A DNA stretch of 53,395 bases, taken from contig NW_003110475.1 in NCBI RefSeq assembly GCF_000003605.2, positions 12,442-65,836 on the forward strand, given 5' to 3'. A model generated the notes under the pieces. The model was not told where the DNA came from. It did no database searches and saw only the letters and a program-made list of their open reading frames with translations. The translations under genes and the position numbers were made by a program. This document shows positions 1 to 11,572 of the stretch, piece by piece (within the stretch, counting starts at the first letter, position 1; each line of letters starts with the position of its first letter). Origin of the DNA: Saccoglossus kowalevskii. Its lineage: Eukaryota; Hemichordata; Enteropneusta; Harrimaniidae.

Positions 1-102
<102 letters not shown>

Positions 103-2007
103 TCAAATTGTCGTCGACATATAGTGGAAAATAATATAGTTTCTTACATGTTCATGTCTAAAATATTACAAAATTGACATTATTTGAATGACGAAATGTG
201 TTTTCAATATGGTCCATGAAAACTGCTACTATATTGTGACATTTTATGTATATTATTTGACATTTTTCTCAACAAACAGATTAACACTGAATTTAAAAAC
301 TCCAAATGCCGTTGACTACTACTAAAACAATTAACTATAGATATGTTTTGAAACAAAATATTCGCTGAAACGCGCATATCTCAAAAAAAAACACGATTAC
401 TAACATTCTATCTAAATTGCAATACCGCGGCAGAATATGTCACCGTGAGTGTCCTTCCGGTGTTGTCAAATTTCTGAGAGCCGACGTGTCTATTTCATGT
501 AGCGCTTACCAAGAACGTCAAAATTGCGAACTATTATACGGACGTTAGCAGGATTCCCACTCTCCCGTTCCCATCATTTGAAACCTGTGGACAGCGCGTC
601 ATTTCGATACGAGTTATTAGAAAGAAACCTGTTAAAAGACCGGGACGCAGTCTTACGGTGTAATATGCTTTATATTGCTGCTAGCTGTGCAATTATTTTT
701 TGTCGGTGTGTGAGTTTTTTTTTTCAAATTGCAAAGTTAAGCCGTAGAGTAGGTTCTAAAACTGAGTGAGGAAAATCTTTCATTTACCTTTCGATTTGAA
801 CTCTCCGTATGATCTCTTTCGATCTGCAAGATACAAATATATATATAGATATTCTATAAACATTTCCACCAACAAAAATATTTCATTTAATTTATTTTTT
901 TGTTGTTGTTGAAAAAATAGATCTCAACTGATGATGATGATTTTTGCCTGGTATTTTAAAATCGTATAACATTTATGTTACATGAAAACCGTTGCCTAGC
1001 AACTATTTAGTTTGCATCGACAGCTAACGTTTACTACTAGGTTGGTACAACGACTGGGCAAATGCTATTCGGGCGGTATTAGACGGAACCAAACGTGTCG
1101 TTGTTTTTTTCATGTACAATTCACATTGAATGTCTCAATTCTAATCATAGTCGTGTATATTCTACATGCTTATTATTGATCTCTGAAACTCCAAATCAAA
1201 ACGATTTACTCGCTTTAAACCCAGACACCACGAGCATGCTGTGACAATTTGCTTCCCAAACTATTGTACAATTACACTCCCGCCGAGCCCAATAAAACCT
1301 GCTCGTCTTCGCGCACTATCGTGCAAGTGACCCGATCGAATAAGGGTCACTTATTTAATTTTCTAATTTCTCTTATTTGGAAATGATTCCACCCGCTGAG
1401 CAAAGTTAGTGCGATGTCTCGTCAGTATTCTTCTCGGGTAACTACGACTCGACGCCATTGTCAGCGCACCGCCGGAACCCCGGGTCGGGAGTACGAACGC
1501 AGTGGAAAACGAAAGCAAGTTGCATATAATTTCTCTGTTTTTAGAGCATTGTGTTCATTTTTTGATTCCTGATATTTACGAAATGTTGAATCTCTTTTTA
1601 ACAACTTGAAGTACATCGTAACTAACACATTGAACATTCGCGTACAGTGTATCGTAAACAAGCCAACGTATTGTGTTAAACGGGTGATGAATGGACGCGG
1701 AAACGATTAAGCAATTGGGAGAGAAAACGAAATAAAATTACCATCCCGTTTTTTTTTTCATAATTCAGACCTGATTAATAGTTGTGAGGAAGACTGACTA
1801 AGACTTGAAAGGTGCAACACGTGCGTCCATTTTCTTTTTTCTGATGATTCATATGCCCTGTCATTAACATCTCAAATAATGAATAATAGAGCACTACGTC
1901 ATCGGATGAAGAATTCTGATCTAGCATCTCGATAAAACAAAATAAAAAAAATAAAATAAACAAAACGGCCCGGTATTATTACACAGAACAGTATCTATCT
2001 TAGATAA

Positions 2008-2015
2008 TGACGTCA
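2008..2015. promoter_or_regulatory. CRE-like octamer TGACGTCA
   Basis: This is a perfect palindromic cAMP-response-element octamer in the context AATGACGTCATATT. CREB/ATF bZIP dimers bind this sequence in animals. No gene start is recognised nearby, so any function is unproven. Confidence 0.35.
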
Positions 2016-2350
2016 TATTATCATGACAATTATTCGTTCAAGTATATACATTTCCGTCGATTAATGTGACAATAACGACGCGTAAGTGCGAAGATGTCGT
2101 AATCAGTAGAAAAATGCATAACAATGAATCAAGTATTTGACACATATGGAACCCGCTTGAGCGACTCAATAACTTGAATACTATTCGGATGTTTTCGAGG
2201 AATTAGACTCTATTGTTTTAATAATTACTATTTTACGGCTTTATTTTTATCACTTTTAATTAATTTAAAAAGATATACTAGTAATTCGCGTTAATCATGT
2301 TTTTAGCAGGTTTTATCTTTATTATTAATGATAGCGATGATCATGATCAT

Positions 2351-2364
2351 GTTACTATAGTAAC
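2351..2364. promoter_or_regulatory. RFX X-box-like palindrome
   Basis: GTTACTATAGTAAC is a perfect 14-base palindrome and fits the X-box consensus GTHNYYATRRNAAC bound by RFX winged-helix factors, which drive ciliary genes in animals. It directly follows an ATGATCATGATCATG stretch. No promoter or gene is identified beside it. Confidence 0.35.
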
Positions 2365-2801
2365 CAATTCTTCAAACGCGACCACAATTTTGTAGGAGAC
2401 ATTTAGTATACTCGAATCTTAAAAAAAATAAACGCATCCCACATGTTAAGTTTAAAGTCATCGTTTCCTACAAGGCGAGGTAGAAAATTTGTTGTTATGA
2501 ATTCTCGGATTAAATCAACGACCATGCCTGTTTTTTTAAGCATAACAATATCGTGTCGGCGGACCTTGGCCCGCACGATCGTTACAAAACGGGCACAACA
2601 TACTCGAATTCGCGTTTACAACGATAACACATTTATTTGTATTGAAAATTAACCAAATCCCTGGAAAATTCCATATCATGCCGAGTATTGCCTAATCGAC
2701 TGTCATGTACCATACTGTGGATTAGACAACAATTGCACGGCGTATTATATGTTGTAGCCAACTCCCCGATGTTAGCCGGCTGTCACTACAATTTGAAATA
2801 A

Positions 2802-2809
2802 TGACGTCA
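2802..2809. promoter_or_regulatory. CRE-like octamer TGACGTCA
   Basis: A perfect CRE octamer lies inside ATAATGACGTCATATATTA, a flank very similar to that of the octamer at 2008. Similar flanks could mean a shared origin or simply AT-rich context. Confidence 0.35.
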
Positions 2810-3136
2810 TATATTACCTATGTATATTATCTGTATATCACCACCAGTCAAGCGAAATGTGTTTACCGGGCCAAAAATAAATTTTACACTTGTGGCGTTA
2901 CGCTGAAACCGTGACGGTGTATGCGCCGTTACCACCCATCCCCGTCACAGGGTTCCAGTATTCGAGATTCATTCACAAATCATCAAAACTCAGCCTCGTT
3001 ATTCCGCCAATCCCATCTCCTTAGTTTGTATGGAGTAGGGACTCTAAAATATTAATACCCCATCCCTCCACAGTACACAAACCACACTCACCGAAAATAT
3101 CCAGATACGGGAATTCGTTCAATGAAGGCATTATTA

Positions 3137-3144
3137 TGACGTCA
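3137..3144. promoter_or_regulatory. CRE-like octamer TGACGTCA
   Basis: This is the third perfect CRE octamer within 1.14 kb (context TTATGACGTCACGC). The surrounding 2900-3300 is somewhat richer in G+C than its neighbourhood, but no gene start can be assigned. Confidence 0.35.
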
Positions 3145-4539
3145 CGCTGCGGAACTCCTCGTTCGTGCGATAGTTGGGGGCTTGTTGTGATGACTGTGAC
3201 TCTGAACTACGAGTGGATCTGTTTATATGCGTCCGGCCAACTACATCGCTTATTCAAATAATGCTACCATGCGTGGCTCGAGCGACCTCGCAGGGCCGAT
3301 TAGCTAGCGGAGTCAGATCTATACAGAGGGGAAGTCATTTCACCGAATTAGCAGCATGGCTGGTGACTCTATAGACACATGTAATGTGCACGTGTTATGC
3401 AGTATAGTTGTCAATATGCTTTAAGCGACTGCTATTATGACCAGTTTTTATTCATCACTATCGCTACAATTCCCGGTCCCTCAGCACGGCATTCACGAGT
3501 TCTGGAAGCACTTTTCTAAAGCATATGGCAGTCTACGGGTTTCATTTTTTTGGGGCTAGCTACTAACGTGACACCGCTAATTAGATCTACTGTTCGTGAG
3601 AAATGTTGTCTTTATACGGGGCGGACGCTCAACTTGGAAACCATTTTCCATGAAACAATAACATCCACACGGTAGACGTTTGCACTAAATAACGGACGCA
3701 TTGGAGAAAGAGGGCGGATTGAGACAAAAAGTTTCTAAGAGATGATAGTAACTCAAATATTCGGACATTGATGTTAAAACTCATCCTAAATACCCGGATG
3801 TATCTGACTGTCCCATTTGAACCAATATATCGTGGGTTTTCTTTTTTCTTCGGACTAATTTTTATTTTTATATACGTTCAAGTTAGATACACGCATGGTT
3901 CCAGGTGACCATGCACGCATAGAGAAGGTGGCGTGCGACCCTAATAGTACGTTTTCATTTTTAACATGTTTTTCTTATCATGGCCCCATCTTTTGGCGAA
4001 TAATATCCCAAACATTCAAATCTGACAGTTTAGTACAGTTTTGTGCATGTTTCCTGTATTCAAAATGCCGTCACTGCTTCAAGTTGTCGGGAAGCAGTTA
4101 TTGGATTTGTGCGTTATTCATAATTGTTCTAGTGCCACAACAGACTGTCCAATAATAATGTTCTTGTTGAATTTCCATGTCCATCGGAAACGTATTCAAC
4201 ACAATAATATTTTAGGTTGAATAATGCTTATACAACCGTGGCCAAATATTCGCGTTCACAACATTCACTTAAACTTTTAAATAGTATTTATATCAACATA
4301 GATCATGTTCGTTCATTTACTATTTTAAATCAATTAAATTTTAAGTACTGGCATATTGTTTTTTATTTGATTCAGTGCCGCACTACTTGTTTTCTTTTCT
4401 ATCGTCCTGCAATTGGGTTTCGTCTGTAGGATTGGGCTATATTTGTACAAATAACTTAATCTAACTTAACATAAACTCATCTAACTTGACATCAGTTCAC
4501 AGTCCACATCTCAACGATTATCAGCAGCTCTTCTCTGTA

Positions 4540-4550
4540 CCCCCCCCCCC
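4540..4550. repeat. Poly-C run
   Basis: Eleven C are followed by a short ACCGCCACCACCAG purine-poor tract. It is a simple low-complexity sequence. Confidence 0.9.
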
Positions 4551-5408
4551 ACCGCCACCACCAGTTTCCGTATTCGATTCACGTCATTGCTGTCACACCA
4601 CGTAACCCAAACTTACAACATGACAAATTACAGCGCACGATTATGCAAATTAGGATTGGCAATAGCGAGTGAGTGAAATACCTATGTTTAAAACTAAAAA
4701 CAAATAGTAATCAATGATTTGAGTTAAGTCGCTATTAAACATTGCCCTATTATTAATAATAAATATTTAGCGAAATTGTGTTTCATTTTGTTTACTAGCT
4801 TCGCATATTTCCGTTGGTACTTCAATTCCTCGCGATGCCAGTTTACGGATGTACTGATTATTCGACGAGCTAGGGGGTATGATAACAAGTGGGTGACTCA
4901 GGCTGTCGGTAAAGCAATATGACGACGGAGTCAGTTGCCGACTGACTATGTCTCTGACTGACGGACGGACCAAGGTACGGTATACAATTTGCTGGCATAC
5001 GTTAACCGTATGCTAAAATTGCAATGAATATTACCTTATTAGTCCTAAACAATGCCTCTCCTTTGTGCATGTTCATTTCTTGTTACACGCTTACCCACTA
5101 TATATTGGCCATCTGTTGTCCGACCCACTCCGATACACAAATCATCCACTTTTTAAAAACATTTTCGAGAAAAAAATCACAATCGATTTGTTTTCTAGAA
5201 ATAAACGTAAACGTTCATTTTGTTTGGGATAGTTTTGTATTCCCGTCCACTACACGTAGATTCTGGGCAGTGGCGATTACGAGTCCACGATTTTTGGCGG
5301 GAAAGTAGGCAGACGATAAATAACAGTTTATAAACTATCGAATCTTGCGAGTAACAATGGTCTATTACATCAAGGGTGACTATGGGAAAACATCACTAAT
5401 CATCATTC

Positions 5409-5422
5409 GTTGTCATGGTAAC
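5409..5422. promoter_or_regulatory. RFX X-box-like site
   Basis: GTTGTCATGGTAAC matches every position of the X-box consensus GTHNYYATRRNAAC. RFX-family factors bind such imperfect palindromes. There is no identified gene nearby. Confidence 0.35.
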
Positions 5423-7103
5423 TTATCAAAAGGTTGATGTGTGGGAAAATCTTCGAAAAATATGAGAGAACGTGTTTTTATTGACCGTATTTAAAGTGTA
5501 TTAATACATCGAACATAAATATAACCATGGCGTGGAACAAATATTACTGCGATCAAACAATATTGAATGGTCCACAAATATGTTTTAGCATTTTTTTTTG
5601 GAATCGTAAAATTTCATCGCTCCCTTGCCTGTAGAAAAACAGAGTTCTCACGACTATAAGTGACAGTAAAATGGGTGTCAATCTGTCATCCACGTAACTG
5701 TTTAATTTTGTTCAATTTTTTATTAATTTTTTTGTGAGGAGGTGGCACCAATTACACCATGCTAGGGAGAAACTTGCGATATCTCATTTTCGAGATTTAA
5801 TTTCATGTTTTTGGCTAGTCCACGAACACTATTTGGGACGTACTGAATGTGGTTGAACAATATCTGTGGTGACAATTTAATTTTACTCGGTTTGGTTACT
5901 GGCAGCCGAATATTTAACCAAGATGCCAACCAATTGACATTCAAATATGGAGAACCCCTCTTAACAGTAGGTATGGGTACATCATTGAGAAAGGTCACCG
6001 GGTCAAACTACTCCACCAATATTACGCTGTGCGTCGCGCTATCAAGCGTATAACGAGACCTCATCAAAGTAAATAAAAGCGATGAGCACAAATCACAAAG
6101 TTAAAACTCGGAACAAAAATATTGAAATTGAAATTGTGTTCTCTGTTACTGGGTCCCGGCATTAATGAACTCAACACACGTCCTCCAGTCGTGACAACTC
6201 AGTCATGTCCCAGTGATGAATATTTAACTATCGATGTCACGTGATACGTCTTACGGACACGCTGCACTATTTTAGCGAATGGGCAGAAAATACTAAAAGA
6301 CTTGTAATGTGGAAGCACAAAAAAGCGTTGCATAGTTTGTTTTATCAACCGAATGGTGGTTAGAGTCAGAGGAGTGGTGTGAGCTTGTTAAACTATTGTG
6401 GAAAGGGGCGATAAACGCTGCTGATAGTGAATGAAGATAAGACGGGCATGATCAGAGTCAGTGGCTGAGTGTGTGGGGGTGCGCAACACAATCTGTTCCA
6501 CGTCTGCGTACAAATCAATACGTACTCGATTTTATTTAATTTACTTCTTTTCGAACTCCGCCGATTTGATTGATAGTACATATTTGAAGTACTCTATTAG
6601 TCAAAACTCGGAGATTATGTTCTAGCGCCCAGTGCGTCTTTGATATATGTTCGTAGCGCGTATAAAGTACTTGCAAACAGACAAAATTTTTTTTTCATTC
6701 GTGGCCAGAATGCACAAGAGTTCAACAAGTTTGTCATTTTTATCTCAATACAAATATACAATAAAACAGTTCAAAAATAGGATAAAAACGCGTCAGCAGT
6801 CCAACAGAACGTAAATAAAACTACAAACTCAATTTTACCTCCTTTCCGAATCTATGATGTGCGTTTTACTGTTACTTTTTGAGAGACGTTTGCAGGGGTT
6901 AAAATGGTACACCGTGCTGATGAACACAATTAAACAGTCGACCTGAATGTAAAAAAAAAGCATCTGTCGCCGCGAACAGAACGGAACAATTATGATATTG
7001 GTCTGACAAAGTCCAACTTAAGGCCATCGACTAATAAGACACCATAGGTGCTTTGTTTATTGGTCCAATGAATCGATAAAAGCTTTGACGTTCGACAATG
7101 TAA

Positions 7104-7559
7104 AACAAGTGGCGAGGTCCAATTATTGTTAACAAGGTGGCGAAGGCGTTTTCAATAGATGCGCCTCCTTTTTTTGACAAACCAGAAGCAAAATACTTGG
7201 AACAGGTTGCTGATGTGACTATACTAGACAATATCTTTTATATTTTCTGTGCATGTCAGAGGGGCGTGAAATATGACTCGGTGAAGCACTCATCAGGTGC
7301 AATAGAGAGACTGATAATATTTAATACCGGAAACCGGGCCACACTGTATGATTTCCCAGAGGGGACATTCGGAATATTAAACAAAACAGAGCATCCAGAG
7401 AGAATCTTTTGTGTCGGGTGTATGCAGTGTTCAAAGCCGTACTCTGACATGCATTCACTGACAGTGCAGGCAGCTTGCCATGAAAACAGAATGTCTTGTT
7501 TAAGTAAGGCTAAACATTGCCGCGATTTCCACAAATGCGGCCAGCTCAATGAAGAGTAG
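7104..7559 (+). CDS. Unrecognised open frame, possibly an exon or chance
   Basis: The frame is open for about 151 codons after a TAA at 7101-7103 and ends with TAG at 7557-7559. No ATG lies near its left end (the first candidate at 7137 is GTG, not a normal animal start), so if real it would be an exon or fragment rather than a whole gene. The C-terminal third is cysteine-rich (CVGCMQC, then CHENRMSC and KHCRDFHKCG), which could suggest metal binding or disulfides, but I recognise no family. A donor-like AA|GTAAGG lies at about 7504 inside the frame. A 97-codon frame lies on the opposite strand. In DNA this AT-rich a 150-codon frame is uncommon, but roughly one is expected by chance over both strands of this window. 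Confidence 0.15.
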   Translation, partial: NKWRGPIIVNKVAKAFSIDAPPFFDKPEAKYLEQVADVTILDNIFYIFCACQRGVKYDSVKHSSGAIERLIIFNTGNRATLYDFPEGTFGILNKTEHPERIFCVGCMQCSKPYSDMHSLTVQAACHENRMSCLSKAKHCRDFHKCGQLNEE

Positions 7560-8519
7560 TCACAAATGGATATTTTCTATTCTTGCATTCGTTAGGCATT
7601 CGCAATTTTTTTTTTACTTCCCGCAAAAAATGTTTCTTCAAAGCCAGCCGATATGTGTATAGATGCCTTGGCGACGTTCTTCATGTTCTTAACAGGCTTT
7701 ACACGGTGGGCAATTCAAAGTGACATATTCCCATGGCAACCGCTTTCTTAATAGAAAAGATACCAAATGATGCACACATCCACGATATCGATGGATTGTG
7801 ACGATGTACGGAACTATATAAAGGTTACTTAAAAAATAGCGAAAATTACAAAACTCAATAAAACAACGACAAATGGTTGCATACTCGGAATTTTTGATCG
7901 GGATGACTGTGTATTTGTCGCCATACTTAGATTGGAGTTGCGTTAATGTAAATCCCACATATTTAATGATTGGTGGATTGTTTACGTAATCGCTCAAACT
8001 CGAACACTTCTTTCGTCATCATATTTCGTCGACGAACAGGAAATATCGTTGACTTTTTTGATTAAGTAACAAAAGCGGCAATATTGGTGGATAGTCGGGT
8101 AACGATAACCAGACATAGCGTGTTGGCCCAATAAAAATGACAAAAACATACAATATGCTGTTGCCATGGAAATGAATATGACATGTAATTAGGCACGAAT
8201 AGGCAATTGCAATGATAGGCAAACAATGGAAATTTAACAATTAAACGGTTCGATGGCGATCCCCACTTTAGCCCGATGACAATTAGTAATGGCAATAATG
8301 ATGGTTGAGTGTCCATTTGAACATAACAAATTCAGAGTAAAGTGGATTATTGAGACCAGTTTGACTTTTTCTCCACTGCATTAACATGAAAACTAAACAA
8401 AGACACATTTTCTAAAATAAAAAAAAAACTCTAGCAAAATTCTTATTGTTCAATTTTTTTTAAAAAATAACAAATTTACTGAACTAGTATATTGAAATTG
8501 TGTCTTTATTTTTGCAGAG

Positions 8520-8700
8520 GGTGTTCAGTCGTCCGTGGTTAGACGGATCAAAATCACGTGGTATAGCCTGATTTCCATCTTTTGAAAGATGGTGGTTTGA
8601 CACTGCGGTTTTCGAGGAGTTGCATGTTTGTTTTTTGCTTCGAAGATTTCGAATGCCCCTATTCTTCTCTTAATCCGAGTGGCTTAGGATGAACACCCCC
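8520..8700 (+). mobile_element. Possible tRNA-derived SINE remnant
   Basis: The segment begins with a tRNA-like promoter layout: an A-box-like TGGTTAGACGG at about 8537 and a B-box-like GGTTTGACAC about 50 bases downstream (8 of 10 against GGTTCGANTC). Between them lies a small hairpin, CCATCTTT-TG-AAAGATGG. The order and spacing fit an RNA polymerase III promoter of a SINE head. No poly-A tail, target duplication or second copy was found here, and a tRNA cloverleaf cannot be drawn convincingly, so this is a weak call. Confidence 0.25.
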
Positions 8701-9971
8701 GGTCAGAACAAACCTACTGGCGATTAATTCCTTTCGCACAACACTCCGTTGAGTAACGCTGGTACAATTCACGATGTCTTTGCAAAAACGCCATTTTCTA
8801 TTATTCTTTTATTTTATTTTATGCTACCCTGAAATTTAAAATGCACCCATTCATTTAAGTTAAATACTCGGATGTTGAATGTTTGAACCCGGATATTGTC
8901 ATGTCTATAAATACCGTGAAATGTATTTATTATGAGAAAATCACCCATAATACAACAGCACCATATTGGTCTGTTTGCTAAAGTTGGAATTTTATCATAG
9001 TATGAGTACGTTATATGAATCGATTAGATTCATGTAGGCAGGTTTAGGATTAGGATTTAGGATTGGCACGGGGATATGTAGTATCCGCACAGCGTGCGCA
9101 CTATTTTGCCGTGAAGCTATACTGAACCGCGAAATTATTATATCGAGACTCAAAATTGCCCACATGTTCGTCTCAATAACAAAACAACTTCCAGTGCCAA
9201 CCCCAACTTAATCACCATGCGCATTCCACATAAAGCGCTCGCCATGTATTTCCGGGTTTGCCTTTCCCTCGGTTATTGTTAACATCATGCACGTTTGGTG
9301 AACCATCGGTAGCAGATAATGATCCGGCTGAAATAAATGCCTGCTTTCACTGGGGTATCATCGTACTACTTGCACACTGGCCGTTTCCCCGAAAATGTGT
9401 TCATTCACCAGATATTTAATCTGATTTATTTTTCGATTTTTTTAATCCGATAAATGATACTGAAAATAATAAAAAAAAAATCGCTGCCTTATTTTAAAAT
9501 TATTCCAAACCAATTAGATACCATGGTTTGTCCCAGTGCTCAGGTAGTACCAATTACGTGCCGTTCACACTTTGTTCGCGGAGTTACCATCAAGCAATTA
9601 GCACAGTTCAAAATGGAAATTGTGTCTGTCTAATTCGACTCATTCCACGCTTTAATTTGTTATTGGAATTTTTAGTCCGTGCTTCCACAATATCTGTAAT
9701 AGATACAGACCGGTTGGAGTAAATTGGATTACCAATTTCCATAAAATTATCGTAATTAAAATGCATAATCAACAGAAAATGCGAAACAGAACCAGAATGG
9801 CTCAAAAAATCGAGAGCAGCCCCTTTATTATAAATATAATTGTTGTTGTTTTCCTCAATTTGTCATTTTCATTACATAGCGAAACTAGAAATTCACATTC
9901 ATAAAGTCAAAGTCAATGGCCTTATTCAAGTGTTTCGCATAGTATTGAGATGATACTGATGAGCTACTAGT

Positions 9972-9992
9972 AACAACAACAACAACAACAAC
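9972..9992. repeat. (AAC)n microsatellite
   Basis: About seven AAC units follow each other, and a looser CCACAGCAACAAC tail comes after them. Confidence 0.9.
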
Positions 9993-11564
9993 CACAGCAA
10001 CAACTGGACGTGAGTTTCACGTCTTTCGAAATAACTTGGTGAAAATATAGTACATTAGAATCCCATTTAGAACACGCGATGTCTAAGATTCCATAACGCG
10101 GAATACAAAAAGCGTTATCTTCGTCGTTTCATGTAAACAAACAAGGATCTGTATTCTCGGGGGCGGACATCCGGGCATTTTCACCGCATGGCAACCATCA
10201 CGGTGAAAACAAAGGCCGACAACTCTCAGAAAACGGTACTTTGGGGGTGGTTGTTGAGACTCCCTGAACAGTGTAACAAGATTATCCCTGCGTGTGTAAC
10301 GCATATACATTTGATTGTTCAGGATTACTTCAAAGTTGAGTTCCTGTTGTTTTCTTGTATTTTCACCGGCTCTTCGCTTGGCGTTCCGCGTTCCACAGCA
10401 GCGCGCACAGAGCCCATAGAAATACGTGGTACAGTGGTGCGCGTCTTAGCAACGTGGAACGTCTTGTGACGTAGCTCCGCCCCCGAGGATACGTTGCATT
10501 GAACCCGTATCGAACACAACGCGGATTGACGACTTCGGCGCGAGAGCAATGTTGTGCCACCAAAACACGGTAAGATCTAGATCATTGCACACTGGAAGGT
10601 AGCAAAGACGTGACGAGGCATTGCCATGCCCGATAATCATGCCGTTATACCATCGATCCGATCTAACACATTGAAGCTATAATTTAATAATGTGAAAATC
10701 AGGAAACATTCGCATAATATTAATCTAGACATCAGATTGCGTCTATACCCGACGTGTTCTATCAATGATGGTGTCGTTATTCCTCATTTATTGAAATATA
10801 CTATAGTTTCACTGGTGGAAATCATACACATTGTTATATACTCGGAAGGAGAAAAACTGCAAAAACATCATCATGCAAGTTTGTGATGCAAAAATCGAAT
10901 TGATACAACTAAATCTTAAAATAGTTTGAATTCCGGTATTTTACGATTCCTCACTGAAACAACAATGAAAAATAGCTTTGTATATAACACTGAAACCGAC
11001 TCGGAATCCCTGTAGGAGTGCGGTGTTTCTCGAACTGTATTTCCGGCATATCAGACACAACGATCCGAATATTGCACTCTTTCAGCGTGTCAATCAGAGC
11101 ACTATGGGCGAAATTTGATTAAATTCAATCTCCGTCTGCCAAGAGAAAAAAATGCAGCAAAAAAAGTCCGTTATCGATAAAAGTAGTTGGCGCGCAATGT
11201 CAAAATCTGCTCAATTTTTCAACGACTCGGCGAGACAAATGGAGTTATAATCTAATTACATCATCATGCAAGAAACAACCTATGATCCAATATAAACAAA
11301 TCGTATCGTAATTTTCATTTTTATTCGATATAATATTAAAATGTGGTACATGACAGAAACAATACAAAATGTTAAAAATAATGGCTGGTGTGTGATGTTG
11401 AAATTTGTAAAAGACCATGACACATGTACAGTTACGAAGTTTTGTCTCAATAAAACAGGGTGCATTTCAATGACCAGGGGGGAAATTCGTGGTCTTAAGG
11501 AAATTAAAAATGAATATTTTACAACATTAAAAAAATACACTCGTTATGCCCGCAAAAGCAGCTG

Positions 11565-11572
11565 TGACGTCA
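11565..11572. promoter_or_regulatory. CRE-like octamer TGACGTCA
   Basis: A perfect octamer in the context GCTGTGACGTCATAATTG. No neighbouring gene is identified. Confidence 0.3.
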
